Shown one piece after another: positions 51,306 through 59,399 of a stretch of 64,000 nucleotides of DNA. Origin of the DNA: Nocardioides alpinus (GTDB taxonomy: Bacteria; Actinomycetota; Actinomycetes; Propionibacteriales; Nocardioidaceae); contig NZ_FOKC01000003.1 in NCBI RefSeq assembly GCF_900112035.1, forward strand, positions 310,001-374,000, in the 5' to 3' direction. Under the pieces are notes generated by a model. That model ran no database searches and was not told the origin of the DNA. It worked only from the letters and a program-made list of their open reading frames with translations. Numbering within the stretch: the first letter of the stretch is position 1; the number at the start of each line of letters is the position of its first letter. The position numbers and the translations under genes were made by a program.

Positions 51306-51575
51306 CTAGGAGGCACGACGGGGGCGGGCGGCGCCGTTGTCCGCAGGTGCGACCCCGTGGCTGGGACGCACCGCGATGCCGGTGCTGCGGTCGCGTGCGG
51401 GAGCAGACGTACGTCGGGTGCCGGCGGGCATCTCCTTGGCGAGGGCCTTGCCGAGGCGCTCGACGGCCACGTCGCGGTCGACCTCACCGCGCCCGTCGCG
51501 ACCCACCCACGACACCCACGCCATGGCAGCCAGCGTCACGACGACGGCCGGTACGAGCCACAGCAGGATCTCCAC
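51306..51575 (-). CDS. Small membrane protein, hypothetical
   Basis: An 89-aa protein from a GTG start: one N-terminal transmembrane helix (ILLWLVPAVVVTLAAMAWVSWV), then a polar region with AVERLGKALAKEMP and a low-complexity Arg/Ala/Pro tail. It occupies the gap between moaE and the PDZ protease gene, co-directional with both. I know no function for it. Confidence 0.62.
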   Translation of the reverse strand: MEILLWLVPAVVVTLAAMAWVSWVGRDGRGEVDRDVAVERLGKALAKEMPAGTRRTSAPARDRSTGIAVRPSHGVAPADNGAARPRRAS

Positions 51576-51618
51576 AGGGGCGAGCGTAGATGCGCGCGGG
51601 GTCCGCGCGGCGGACGTC

Positions 51619-52044
51619 CTACGGCGTGCCGACCCACTCCTCGGTGGTGTCGTCGAAGACCTGGTGCTTCCAGATCGGCACCTCGGCCTTGAGCGTGTCG
51701 ATCAGGTCGCGGGACGCGGCGAACGCGTCGCCGCGGTGGGCCGCCGTCGTGGCGACGACGACCGCCAGGTCGCCGATCCGCAGCTGGCCCACCCGGTGGA
51801 CGGCCGCCACCCCGCGTACGTCGTGGGCCGCGGCGACCCGCCGGCACACGTCCTCGAGCCGCGCGAGCGCCGTGGGGTGGGCCGAGTAGTCCAGCGCGGT
51901 GACGCCCTTCCCCGAGTCGTGGTCGCGCACCTGGCCGATGAACAGGGTGAGCCCGCCGGCTCCGTCGTCGCCGAGCGCGTCGACCACCTCGGTCACGTCC
52001 AGCGGGGTGTCTCGGATGGCGACAAGGCGCACGGGGTCACTCAC
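51619..52044 (-). CDS. moaE: Molybdopterin synthase catalytic subunit MoaE
   Basis: A 141-aa MoaE protein. It joins with thiocarboxylated MoaD to convert precursor Z into molybdopterin. GLTLFIGQVRDHDSGKGVTALDYSAHPTALARLEDVCRRVAAAH and AVHRVGQLRIGDLAVVVATTAAHRGDAFAA carry the fold; the catalytic Lys pair is in DTLKAEVPIWKHQ. No moaD or other cofactor gene is adjacent. It is divergent from the DUF2342 gene. Confidence 0.92.
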   Translation of the reverse strand: MSDPVRLVAIRDTPLDVTEVVDALGDDGAGGLTLFIGQVRDHDSGKGVTALDYSAHPTALARLEDVCRRVAAAHDVRGVAAVHRVGQLRIGDLAVVVATTAAHRGDAFAASRDLIDTLKAEVPIWKHQVFDDTTEEWVGTP

Positions 52045-52094
52045 AGGCCAGAGTCTAGGGGCGCGCGCTGGGCGGAGTGGGTACCGTGGACGGC

Positions 52095-53423
52095 ATGAGT
52101 GACACCCCCGGAGGCCCCGGAACGCCCGACGACAACAACCCGTTCAAGGGCACGCCGTTCGAGCAGATCTTCTCCCAGATGGGCGGCTTCGGCGCCGGCG
52201 GCGGGGGCATGCCCGACCTCAATGCGCTGATGTCGCAGATGCAGTCCCTGTTCGCGCCGCACGACGGTCCGGTCAACTGGGACACCGTGCTCGACCTGGC
52301 CCGGCGCGCCGCCGCGCAGGAGCCGGACCCGACCGTCAGCGCCGCCCAGTCGGGTGCCGTCGCCGACGCCGTACGCCTGGCCGACCACTGGCTCGACACC
52401 ACCACCGAGTTCCCCTCCGGCGTGAGCACGACCGCCGCCTGGTCGCGGGCCGAGTGGATCGTGGAGACCATCGACGTCTGGAAGGTCCTCGTCGAGCCGA
52501 TCGCCGGCTCCGCCACCGCAGCACTGGGCCAGGCGATGCCCGAGGAGATGCGCCAGCTCGCCGGACCGCTGATCGCGATGCTCGGCAAGGCCAGCGGCGC
52601 GATGGTCGCCAACCAGGTCGGCAGCGGCCTCGGCGCACTCGCCGGCGACGTGCTGAGCGCGTCCGACATCGGCCTGCCGCTCGGACCGATCGGCAAGGCG
52701 GCGCTGCTGCCCACCAACGTCGAGGCGTTCGCCGCCGAGGTCCCCGACGTGACGACCGACGACGTCCTGCTCTTCCTCGCCCTCCGCGAGGCCGCCCACC
52801 AGCGTCTCTTCGCCGGCGTCCCGTGGCTGCGCGACCACCTGATCAGCGCGGTTGCCGAGTACGGCGCGGGCATGGACTTCGACACCTCCGCGATGGAGGA
52901 GAAGATGCGCGAGATCGACCTGAGCAACCCCGCCGCGATGCAGGACGCCCTGTCCGGCGGTCTCTTCGACCCCGAGCCGTCGGCTGCGCAGAAGGCCGCC
53001 CTGGAGAAGCTCGAGGTGACCCTCGCGCTGGTGGAGGGCTGGGTCGACGAGGTCGTCAGCCAGGCCACTGCCGAGCGGATGCCGGCCGCGACCAAGCTGC
53101 AGGAGACCGTACGCCGCCGGCGCGCCGCCGGCGGTCCGGCCGAGCAGACCTTCGCCACGCTCGTCGGCCTGGAGCTGCGACCGCGACGCCTCCGCGACGC
53201 CTCGACCTTGTGGGGATCGCTCCGCACGCGTCAGGGCGCCGAGGCCCGCGACGGCGTCTGGATGTCGCCGCACCTCCTGCCCACCGCCGCCGACCTCGAC
53301 GACCCGCTGGGCTTCCGCGAGGACTCGGTCTCCCCGGGCCAGCTGTCGGCCGAGGACTTCGACGCCGGCCTGCGCGACCTGCTCGACGGTGGCGACGGCA
53401 CCGAAGGCCGGCCCACGGAGTGA
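52095..53423 (+). CDS. DUF2342 zinc-dependent metalloprotease-like protein
   Basis: A 442-aa protein of the actinobacterial DUF2342 / putative hydrolase family (Rv3195 type). After a Gly/Pro-rich leader it has NWDTVLDLARRAA, the Gly/Ala-rich region IAGSATAALGQAMPEEM and the zinc-site helix LALREAAHQRLFAGVPWLRDHL. The -10 TACCGT at 52082-52087 ends 7 nt before the ATG, so the transcript is likely leaderless. A GTGA overlap couples it to the NUDIX gene downstream. Confidence 0.87.
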   Translation: MSDTPGGPGTPDDNNPFKGTPFEQIFSQMGGFGAGGGGMPDLNALMSQMQSLFAPHDGPVNWDTVLDLARRAAAQEPDPTVSAAQSGAVADAVRLADHWLDTTTEFPSGVSTTAAWSRAEWIVETIDVWKVLVEPIAGSATAALGQAMPEEMRQLAGPLIAMLGKASGAMVANQVGSGLGALAGDVLSASDIGLPLGPIGKAALLPTNVEAFAAEVPDVTTDDVLLFLALREAAHQRLFAGVPWLRDHLISAVAEYGAGMDFDTSAMEEKMREIDLSNPAAMQDALSGGLFDPEPSAAQKAALEKLEVTLALVEGWVDEVVSQATAERMPAATKLQETVRRRRAAGGPAEQTFATLVGLELRPRRLRDASTLWGSLRTRQGAEARDGVWMSPHLLPTAADLDDPLGFREDSVSPGQLSAEDFDAGLRDLLDGGDGTEGRPTE

Positions 53424-54010
53424 CCCTTCGGCACGGGCGCGGAGCGCCCTGCTCAGGACAGGCCCTGCACGACGACGCCCGGGCACTGCTGTCCGCATGG
53501 GTGCCACCGAGCGCCCGTGACGCTGAGCTGCGCGACCGTTTCCTGGCGCACCTCGAGGCACACCCCGACGGGATGACCCGTGAGTGCCTGCCGGACCACG
53601 TCACCGCGGGGACCCTTGTGCTGACGCCGGCCGCGGATGCCGTGCTGCTCAACCACCACCGCAAGGCGGGTGTCTGGCTGGCGTTCGGCGGTCACTGCGA
53701 GCCGGGCGACGCCACCGTGGCCGGGGTCGCGCTGCGCGAGGCCCACGAGGAGTCCGGGCTGGCCGAGCTCGACTTCGACCCGGTGCCGCTCAACCTTGAC
53801 GAGCACGCGGTGGAGTTCTGCTCCCCCGGCACGACGGTGCACCACCTCGACGTACGTTTCGTGGCCACCGCCGAACGCGACGACGCCCACCGCGCGAGCG
53901 AGGAGTCCCTCGACGTGCGGTGGTGGGCGGTCGACGCGCTGCCCGAGATGTTCCCGGACATGCGGCGGTTGATCGGTGATGCGGTGGAGCGAGTGCAGCG
54001 AGTCGTGTGA
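53420..54010 (+). CDS. NUDIX hydrolase
   Basis: A 196-aa NUDIX protein starting at a GTG that overlaps the previous stop (GTGA). The NUDIX box reads GGHCEPGDATVAGVALREAHEESGL when taken in two parts: the REAHEESG helix is perfect, while the first conserved Glu position is Asp. An N-terminal helical region (LLSAWVPPSARDAELRDRFLAHLEA) precedes the domain. It probably cleaves a nucleoside-diphosphate derivative; the substrate is unknown. Confidence 0.85.
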   Translation: MTLRHGRGAPCSGQALHDDARALLSAWVPPSARDAELRDRFLAHLEAHPDGMTRECLPDHVTAGTLVLTPAADAVLLNHHRKAGVWLAFGGHCEPGDATVAGVALREAHEESGLAELDFDPVPLNLDEHAVEFCSPGTTVHHLDVRFVATAERDDAHRASEESLDVRWWAVDALPEMFPDMRRLIGDAVERVQRVV

Positions 54011-54475
54011 TCAGTCGCTGATGCTGAGGATGGCGTGGATGCCACCACCACCGGGGTCGACGTCGACACCAACCGTGGCCTGACCTGACAACGCACCTCG
54101 CTGGAGCACGAAGGGGCCAGCGGTCAAGACCTGCGTAGGAGGTCCGCCAGCCAGCTGCGCGTTGCTCTTGGTGAAGACGACAACCCCGGTCGTCAGGTCG
54201 ATGGACGTCAACGCCCACCCAGGGGCCGCCGTTGCAGCAGTGAGTCCGACCACGGTGAAGGTGGCCGTGAGGGCTGTCGTGGATCCACTGCCCGTGTTCC
54301 GGATCGTCAACGTGGCGGTGAGCGGCTGGGGGTTCCCGCGGTCTCGGCTGAGCACGCCCGTGGTTGTCGCAAGGTTGGAGTTCGACGTAGCGAAGGCCGG
54401 AGCTGCTACAGCCACCGAGATGACGGGCAAGGTCCAGACCCCGGCCTTGAGGAGCTGGCGGCGTTCGGGCTGCAT
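54011..54475 (-). CDS. Tat-exported hypothetical protein
   Basis: A 154-aa protein with a twin-arginine signal peptide at the N-terminus (MQPERRQLLKAGVWTLPVISVAVAAPAFA). The start at 54475 places RR at residues 5-6. The mature part is Thr/Val/Gly-rich and strand-forming (LTATLTIRNTGSGSTTALTATFTVVGL), like an immunoglobulin-type extracellular beta domain. No enzyme motif is present. It is convergent with the NUDIX gene, with no gap between the stops. Confidence 0.7.
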   Translation of the reverse strand: MQPERRQLLKAGVWTLPVISVAVAAPAFATSNSNLATTTGVLSRDRGNPQPLTATLTIRNTGSGSTTALTATFTVVGLTAATAAPGWALTSIDLTTGVVVFTKSNAQLAGGPPTQVLTAGPFVLQRGALSGQATVGVDVDPGGGGIHAILSISD

Positions 54476-54647
54476 GACAGGCACGAGTGTTGGTCCCAAC
54501 GGGTCACGATCGGACCGGCGACGAGCGTCCCCGGGATGTCCGGACCACGCTAGGACATGGATCGTTCAAAGCTGTACGACTTCGGTCCGACGACGGCGAA
54601 CCTTGAGAGCCTCTTGCCGATCGGCCGCGGCGGTGGCGGTGCGCGCC

Positions 54648-55193
54648 TCAGTCCGCGGTGTCCCCGGACCCCGGCGGCGGCTCGAGCCGCGCTCCGGTCG
54701 AGTAGCCCTCGAGGTAGCCCTTCGCCTTCTCGGCCTTCGGGTAGCGGTCCACCCACGCCCAGAACTCCGGGGTGTGACCCGCCTCGAGCAGGTGCGCGAG
54801 CTCGTGGACCAGGACGTAGTCGACGACCCATCCCGGCATCTGCTGCAGCCGGTCGCTGAGCCGGATGGTGCGGTCGCCGGGCGTGCAGGATCCCCACCGG
54901 GCGCTCTGGTTGGTCACCCACCGCACCGAGGCCGGCACCGCGAGACCGCCGAGGTAGAGGTCGTTGAGCCGGGTGGCGCGGGCGACGAGGTCGTCGTCGG
55001 AGCGCGGCTTGCGTCGCTCCTGGCGCTCGATGCGCGCGACCATGTCGGCCACCCACGTCGCCTCGTCGCGCTTGCTCATCGTCGCCGGGATGAGCACGAC
55101 GATGCGCTCACCGTCGCGGTAGGCCGACACCGTGCGCCGACGGCGGCGCGAACGACGCACCTCCACGTCGGGCGACCCGGTCGACGAGCTCAT
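54648..55193 (-). CDS. YgjP-like (M48-type) metallopeptidase
   Basis: A 181-aa zinc peptidase of the YgjP/DUF45 family. The metal site is VDYVLVHELAHLLEAGHTPEFWAWVDRY (HEXXH plus the third His of the family), and the preceding NQSARWGSCTPGDRTIRLSDRL is the family signature. A basic N-terminus (RRSRRRRRTVSAYRDG) leads into the domain. It is cytosolic, with unknown substrate. The 172 bp between it and the Tat protein gene hold only promoter-like sequence. Confidence 0.87.
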   Translation of the reverse strand: MSSSTGSPDVEVRRSRRRRRTVSAYRDGERIVVLIPATMSKRDEATWVADMVARIERQERRKPRSDDDLVARATRLNDLYLGGLAVPASVRWVTNQSARWGSCTPGDRTIRLSDRLQQMPGWVVDYVLVHELAHLLEAGHTPEFWAWVDRYPKAEKAKGYLEGYSTGARLEPPPGSGDTAD

Positions 55194-55256
55194 GGCCCGA
55201 ATTTAGCCCTCGGCCCCGACACCGGGCCGATCAACGCGCGGAGGCCGCCGCGCAGA

Positions 55257-56300
55257 TCAGAGGCGCGACGCCGCCCACGCCAGGAGCCGGTCGCGCTCCC
55301 ACGTGTTGACGATCCGGTCCGGATCGATGCCCGCCTCGGTCGCCCGCGCCGTACCGTGGTCGAGCATGTCGAGCTGGCCGGGCGCGTGGGCGTCGGAGTC
55401 GATGGAGAACAGGCAGCCGAGGTCTCGCGCCAGCTCCAGCAGCTTCGTCGGCGGGTCACGCCGCTCGGGGCGCGAGTTGATCTCGACCGCCACCCCCTCC
55501 TCCGCGCACGCGGTGAAGACGGCCTTGGCGTCGAACTGGCTCTGCGCGCGGGTGCCACGGTTGCCCGTCACGAGGCGGCCCGTGCAATGGCCGAGCACGT
55601 TGGTGTGGGGGTTGCGCACGGCGCCGATCATCCGGCGCGTCATCGGTGCCGACTCCATCTTGAGCTTGGAGTGCACCGACGCCACGCGCACGTCGAGCTG
55701 GCCGAGCATCTCGGGGGTCTGGTCCAGCGAGCCGTCGTCGAGGATGTCGACCTCGATCCCCTTCAGCAGCGTGAACGTCCCCGCGAGGTGCTCGTTGACC
55801 GCGTCCACCACCCCGAGCTGGCGGGTGAGCCGCTCGGCGCTCAACCCGTTGGCGACCCGCAACCGCGGGCTGTGGTCGGTGAGCACGAGGTAGGCGTGCC
55901 CCAGCTCCATCGCCGTCATCGCCATCTCCTCGAGCGGCGAGCCGCCGTCGGACCAGTCGGAGTGCGAGTGCAGGTCGCCGCGCAGCCGCGCCCGCAACGC
56001 CTCGCCACCCGTCGCGAGCGGGCCGGCGGTCTTCTCCAGCGCGACCAGCCGCTCCGGTACGACGCCGCGGCAGGCGTCGGTGATCACCGCGGCGGTGCTC
56101 GGTCCGATCCCGGCCAGCTCCGTGAGCGTGCCCGCCTCCGCGCGACGGCGTACGTCCTCCTCCGCGAGCGGCAGGATCGTCCGCGCGGCGTTGCGGAACG
56201 CCTCGATGCGTCGGCTCTCCTCGCGCTGGCGCTCCATCAAGAAGGCGATCCGCCGCAGCGTCGCGACGGGGCCCCGCTCGATCTCGCTCGTGCCTGCCAT
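55257..56300 (-). CDS. PHP-domain metallophosphoesterase with N-terminal helix-hairpin-helix
   Basis: A 347-aa protein. Residues about 1-100 are helical with a helix-hairpin-helix-like ELAGIGPSTAAVITDACRG. Residues about 110-347 are a PHP domain: DLHSHSDWSDGG, YLVLTDHSP, LLKGIEVDIL, VASVHSKL, NVLGHCTGR, EINSRPERRDPP and SIDSDAHAPGQL supply the metal ligands. This resembles the C-terminal half of bacterial PolX-type polymerases, with no polymerase domain. A phosphoesterase or DNA end-processing role is likely. It lies one base downstream of the enoyl-CoA hydratase stop. Confidence 0.87.
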   Translation of the reverse strand: MAGTSEIERGPVATLRRIAFLMERQREESRRIEAFRNAARTILPLAEEDVRRRAEAGTLTELAGIGPSTAAVITDACRGVVPERLVALEKTAGPLATGGEALRARLRGDLHSHSDWSDGGSPLEEMAMTAMELGHAYLVLTDHSPRLRVANGLSAERLTRQLGVVDAVNEHLAGTFTLLKGIEVDILDDGSLDQTPEMLGQLDVRVASVHSKLKMESAPMTRRMIGAVRNPHTNVLGHCTGRLVTGNRGTRAQSQFDAKAVFTACAEEGVAVEINSRPERRDPPTKLLELARDLGCLFSIDSDAHAPGQLDMLDHGTARATEAGIDPDRIVNTWERDRLLAWAASRL

Positions 56301-56301
56301 G

Positions 56302-57096
56302 TCAGTGACCGCGGAACTCCGGCGCGCGCTTCTCCTTCGCCGCGGCGATGCCCTCCTGCAGGTCGGCGGTCGCGAGCGTCAACGGCTGCGCCAGTGCCTC
56401 CCACTGCAGCGCTGCCTCGAAGTCGGCGTGGCCGCCGTCGGCCAACGCGATCTTGGTGAGCCGGCTCGCGATCGGCGCGGTGGCGGCGATGCCGGCGGCG
56501 GTCGCGAGGACCTCGTCGAGGAAACCGTCGCCGTCGATCACGCGGGACACCATTCCCAGGCGGAGTGCCTCGTCGGCCTCGACCACGCGTCCGGTCAGCA
56601 GCAGGTCGCGTGCGTGCGCGGGCCCGACCACGTCGGGCAGCAGCCAGGTGCCGGCCATGCCGGCGTGCATGCCGAGCTTGTTGAAGGGCATACCCAGCTT
56701 GGCGCCGTCGGCGGCGTAGCGGATGTCGCACGCGAGCGCGAGGCACAGCCCCGCGCCGATGGCGTGCCCGTTGACGGCAGCGATGGTCGGCACCTCGAGG
56801 CGCCGGATGGACAGCCACGCCCGGTAGAACGGCAGCATCCGGGTGCGGAGCTCATCGACGCTGGCGTCGGGCTCACTGGCGATCCACGAGGTGTTGCCAC
56901 CCGAGCAGAAGGCACTGCCCTCGCCGGTCACCACCACCGCCCGGACGGAGGCGTCAGACGCCAGCTCGTCGATCGCCGCGGTCCACGACGCGGTCATCTC
57001 GTCGCTCATCGCGTTGCGCATGCCGGGGTTGTCGAGGGTCAGCAGGGCGACCCCCTCGGACGGGCGCTCGAGGCGCAGGTGGGTCAGGTCAGCCAT
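56302..57096 (-). CDS. Enoyl-CoA hydratase/isomerase family protein
   Basis: A 264-aa crotonase-fold enzyme. VALLTLDNPGMRNAMSDEM, AVVVTGEGSAFCSGGN (oxyanion-hole strand) and IAAVNGHAIGAGLCLALACDIRYAADGAKLGMPFNKLGM (second oxyanion hole) are intact. The position of the usual first catalytic Glu reads Gly/Met, so this may be an isomerase or hydrolase variant. ATG 57096 lies 6 nt after TACCCT (minus strand), a leaderless promoter pattern. Confidence 0.88.
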   Translation of the reverse strand: MADLTHLRLERPSEGVALLTLDNPGMRNAMSDEMTASWTAAIDELASDASVRAVVVTGEGSAFCSGGNTSWIASEPDASVDELRTRMLPFYRAWLSIRRLEVPTIAAVNGHAIGAGLCLALACDIRYAADGAKLGMPFNKLGMHAGMAGTWLLPDVVGPAHARDLLLTGRVVEADEALRLGMVSRVIDGDGFLDEVLATAAGIAATAPIASRLTKIALADGGHADFEAALQWEALAQPLTLATADLQEGIAAAKEKRAPEFRGH

Positions 57097-57286
57097 GCCC
57101 TGAGGGTACTGATCGGGCTGAGCCTCCGGACCATCGGTTTCACGCTCAGCGCGTGTGGTGCGTGAGCGTGAGCCACGCGTGGCGTAGGGTCGTCCGCGGA
57201 GCAAGGCAGACGCCTCGTTCCCCGGCGGGCTTCCCCGATTGACTTCCCGTCGCGACGACCAAGAAGAAACAAGCAAGGAGGCCGTC

Positions 57287-57445
57287 ATGGCGGAGACCTG
57301 GAGCGGTGAGTTCTACTGCGTCAAGTGCAAGGAAAAGCGCGAGGCGGAGGGCGAGATCAAGGTCAACGACAAGGGCACCAAGATGGCCAAGGGCGTCTGC
57401 CCGGTCTGCGGTACCAACCTGAACCGCATCCTCGGCAAGGCGTGA
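57287..57445 (+). CDS. DUF5679 small zinc-ribbon protein
   Basis: A 52-aa protein starting at ATG 57287 with a perfect AAGGAGG 5 nt upstream. Two Cys pairs, CVKCKEKR and CPVCGTNL, form a zinc ribbon. Lys/Glu-rich segments lie between them (EAEGEIKVNDKGTKMAKG). It is common in actinobacteria, of unknown role. A strong hairpin terminator follows 20 bp after its stop. Confidence 0.88.
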   Translation: MAETWSGEFYCVKCKEKREAEGEIKVNDKGTKMAKGVCPVCGTNLNRILGKA

Positions 57446-57465
57446 GCCTCAGCCATTGAGCTGAC

Positions 57466-57499
57466 AGCGGCGGCGTCACCTTCGGGTGACGCCGCCGCT
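57466..57499 (+). terminator. Hairpin terminator after the DUF5679 gene
   Basis: A perfect 15-bp stem (arm AGCGGCGGCGTCACC) closed by a stable TTCG tetraloop. No T-tract follows, as is usual in high-GC actinobacteria. The symmetric stem may act in either direction. Confidence 0.75.
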
Positions 57500-57572
57500 G
57501 TGCATTTCCCCCTCTCGAGCTGACCTGTGGAGGGCCGCCCTTCGCGGCGTGCCGCGTGGCAACCTCGGGTCC

Positions 57573-58085
57573 ATGCCCGTGCCGGTCCGCAACCCGTACG
57601 ACGTCGCGCTGCGCGCGCAGCTCGACTGCCCTGCCGCGTGGCACGCGCCCGTGGCGGCCGCCCTGGCCGCGGCTGGCGTGACGATCGACCCCCTCGCAGG
57701 TGTCGGCATCGCCGTGACGCCTGGGCGTGAGGTCTCGGACGGCGTCGACGACTGGAGCGTGTCGTCGCTCCCCCACCTGCTGGTCGGTGTCTGGCCGTAC
57801 GCCGTCGAGGTCGGACCGTGGGCGACCCCGGGCGTCGGGCCGTGTGCGCGCTGCGTCGAGGCCGCTGTGCTCGACGACGGGAGTCGGCTGCGTCACCCGC
57901 AGCTGCCGCGCCCTCTGGCCGCGATGGGCGCGGGCGCGGCCGCGCGCGAGCTGGGTGCCTGGGTCCGGGGCGAGACGCCCCCCACGTGGCTCACCTCGTG
58001 GCGCTTCGACCACGAGCCGCTACCGCGGGCCCGCCGCTGGCAGCGCCATCCCTACTGCGGGTGCGCCTGGTTCGACACGGCCTGA
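57573..58085 (+). CDS. Hypothetical protein resembling the C-terminus of TOMM cyclodehydratases
   Basis: A 170-aa protein starting MPVPVRNPYDVALRAQL. The second half has GVGPCARCVEAAVLDDG and ends HPYCGCAWFDTA; the C-x-x-C and C-x-C pairs around a stretch of about 80 residues resemble the zinc-bearing region of E1-like cyclodehydratase proteins (GPCxRC...HPxCGC). No YcaO, dehydrogenase or precursor peptide gene is nearby, so a role in peptide modification is not supported. It may be a domesticated stand-alone version. Confidence 0.6.
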   Translation: MPVPVRNPYDVALRAQLDCPAAWHAPVAAALAAAGVTIDPLAGVGIAVTPGREVSDGVDDWSVSSLPHLLVGVWPYAVEVGPWATPGVGPCARCVEAAVLDDGSRLRHPQLPRPLAAMGAGAAARELGAWVRGETPPTWLTSWRFDHEPLPRARRWQRHPYCGCAWFDTA

Positions 58086-58101
58086 GCCTGCGCGCTCGTC
58101 A

Positions 58102-58272
58102 TCACCACCACGCGCTGTCGAGCTTGCCCTCCATCGCCCGGAGGTGGGTCCGGGAGCAGGAGTCGCAGAAGGCGCGGCGCCGACCGTCCTCGACCGAGGT
58201 GGTCCAGGTCAACGTCTCGGCCGCGGGCGCCCGGGTGCCGCAGTAGTCGCAGGTGACGGTGTCGTCGTCCAC
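58102..58272 (-). CDS. Small zinc-ribbon protein (56 aa)
   Basis: From a GTG at 58272 the frame reads MDDDTVTCDYCGTRAPAAE, then FCDSCSRTHLRAMEGKLDSAWW. Two C-x-x-C knuckles make a zinc ribbon. The codons have strong third-position GC, and the RAMEGKLDSAWW tail looks like a conserved actinobacterial ending. It is convergent with the 57573-58085 gene (16-bp gap). No function is known. Confidence 0.7.
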   Translation of the reverse strand: MDDDTVTCDYCGTRAPAAETLTWTTSVEDGRRRAFCDSCSRTHLRAMEGKLDSAWW

Positions 58273-58292
58273 GGCACCACGGTACAGAAATG

Positions 58293-58339
58293 ACCACGAG
58301 CCGGTACGTCGTCAGGGTGACGACGTACCGGCTCGTGGT
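58293..58339. terminator. Long perfect hairpin (21-bp stem)
   Basis: Two 21-nt arms, perfectly complementary, around the 5-nt loop AGGGT. It lies 20 bp upstream of the small zinc-ribbon start and about 68 bp beyond the stop of the minus-strand gene at 58407-58571. A terminator for that gene is the simplest reading. Confidence 0.65.
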
Positions 58340-58406
58340 TCTGGTGGCTCACCCGCGATCAGGGCGAGAGCCGTCCTGCGGTCCGGGCCTGGCCCGGACA
58401 GCCGGA

Positions 58407-58571
58407 TCAGATCGCGCGGGCGAGGGCGAGACGCGCCTGCTGCGCGGCCAGCTCGGCCTTGCGGCTCATGCGGCGGGCCATCATCAGGTGGTGGCCGCGT
58501 CGCAGTTCGTGCGCCTCTCCCAGGCGCGCGGTCATTTGCGCGCGTGCGAGTTCTTCATGCATGAGATTCAT
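58407..58571 (-). CDS. Small basic helical protein next to whiB7
   Basis: A 54-aa protein MNLMHEELARAQMTARLGEAH..., helical and rich in Arg, Ala, His and Met. GGAAG lies 7 nt before ATG 58571; a start 10 codons upstream (58601) is possible. It follows whiB7 on the same strand after 76 bp and may be expressed from the same inducible promoter. The function is unknown. Confidence 0.6.
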   Translation of the reverse strand: MNLMHEELARAQMTARLGEAHELRRGHHLMMARRMSRKAELAAQQARLALARAI

Positions 58572-58647
58572 GGCAGTGCTTCCATTTCGGTAGGTCTTCA
58601 TTGAGGTGTGTTCCTTGTGTTTCCTCGGAGGGATGAGCGGCAGGCGC

Positions 58648-59016
58648 CTACGCGGCGGCCCCGTCCTTGACCTGTGCAGCAGGAGCTGCGACCTGCTCGG
58701 ACTTGCGGGGCCGGCCTCGCGGCCGCTTGCGCGGGATCACCACGCCCTGGAGGAAGAGCTCCCCTCCCCAGACGCCCCACGGCTCGCGCCGGTCGAGGGC
58801 TCCGTCGAGACAGAGCGCCCGCACGGGGCAGTCCGTGCACAGGGCCTTGGCGTGCTCGACGTCCGCGGGGGACTCGGCAAACCACAGCTCTGCGTCGTTG
58901 ACGCGGCAGGGCAGCAACTCTTCATCCACTCCGGCGGCGGCGTCGTGCAGGGCTCCCAAGGGTGACTGGAGCTCGACATCGGCGGCGCGGGGGCGGACGA
59001 GTTCGCTGATGGTCAT
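58648..59016 (-). CDS. whiB7: WhiB7 transcriptional regulator (antibiotic-stress response)
   Basis: A 122-aa WhiB protein. Four Cys bind a 4Fe-4S cluster (Cys37, and Cys60-x2-Cys63-x5-Cys69), the WhiB turn GVWGG is at 81-85, and a C-terminal AT-hook RPRGRPRK lies at 98-105. The hook and the PWGVWGGE context identify WhiB7 specifically, which binds SigA and activates intrinsic drug-resistance genes when translation is inhibited. Position beside uvrD2, mycoredoxin and nudC matches M. tuberculosis. A leader of about 380 nt with an upstream ORF and attenuator precedes it. Confidence 0.92.
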   Translation of the reverse strand: MTISELVRPRAADVELQSPLGALHDAAAGVDEELLPCRVNDAELWFAESPADVEHAKALCTDCPVRALCLDGALDRREPWGVWGGELFLQGVVIPRKRPRGRPRKSEQVAAPAAQVKDGAAA

Positions 59017-59078
59017 GTGTTTCACCTCCTCCTCGTTGACCTGATCGCGGGTGGACAAGCAGTGCTGGACAAACAGAA

Positions 59079-59111
59079 AGGCCGCGGATCCCGGTGAGGG
59101 TTCCGCGGCCT
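59079..59111 (-). terminator. Attenuator hairpin in the whiB7 leader
   Basis: On the minus strand a 10-bp perfect stem (AGGCCGCGGA / TCCGCGGCCT) with a 13-nt loop is followed by TTCTGTTTG, a T-rich tract, 63 nt upstream of the whiB7 ATG. It begins 27 nt after the leader ORF stop. This is the expected intrinsic terminator that stops transcription unless ribosome stalling on the leader ORF prevents its formation. Confidence 0.75.
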
Positions 59112-59138
59112 GGAGGCTGCCGATGAGAGGTGTGTGAC

Positions 59139-59324
59139 CTAGCTCGACGGACTCCAGACGAGAGAACCCGGGAAATCGCCCTTGATGCGAACGATGGCGG
59201 CGGCGTCGCCCTGGACAGCCACCGCGCCGGCACCGAGGACGCGCGTGTGCGCGCAGGGGCGGCCGAGGGTGGACATGCCGAAGGACGGCATCCAAGCCGT
59301 CATCGTCTTCGTGTAGTTCTCCAT
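59139..59324 (-). CDS. whiB7 leader ORF (61 aa)
   Basis: ATG 59324 has GGAGG 8 nt upstream. The 61-codon frame MENYTKTMTAWMPSFGMSTLG... ends SLVWSPSS and has normal high-GC codon use, so it is translated or was recently. It lies between the whiB7 promoter and the attenuator, where whiB7 leaders carry regulatory upstream ORFs. Translation speed through it, slowed by ribosome-targeting antibiotics, would decide whether the attenuator forms. It could alternatively be an independent small protein. Confidence 0.65.
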   Translation of the reverse strand: MENYTKTMTAWMPSFGMSTLGRPCAHTRVLGAGAVAVQGDAAAIVRIKGDFPGSLVWSPSS

Positions 59325-59399
59325 GCTGGCCACCTCCTTCGGGGCATCGGGCGCGAATCGTTGTCAGCGATCCCATGCGCGTGGGTTGTTGTGAGAGAA

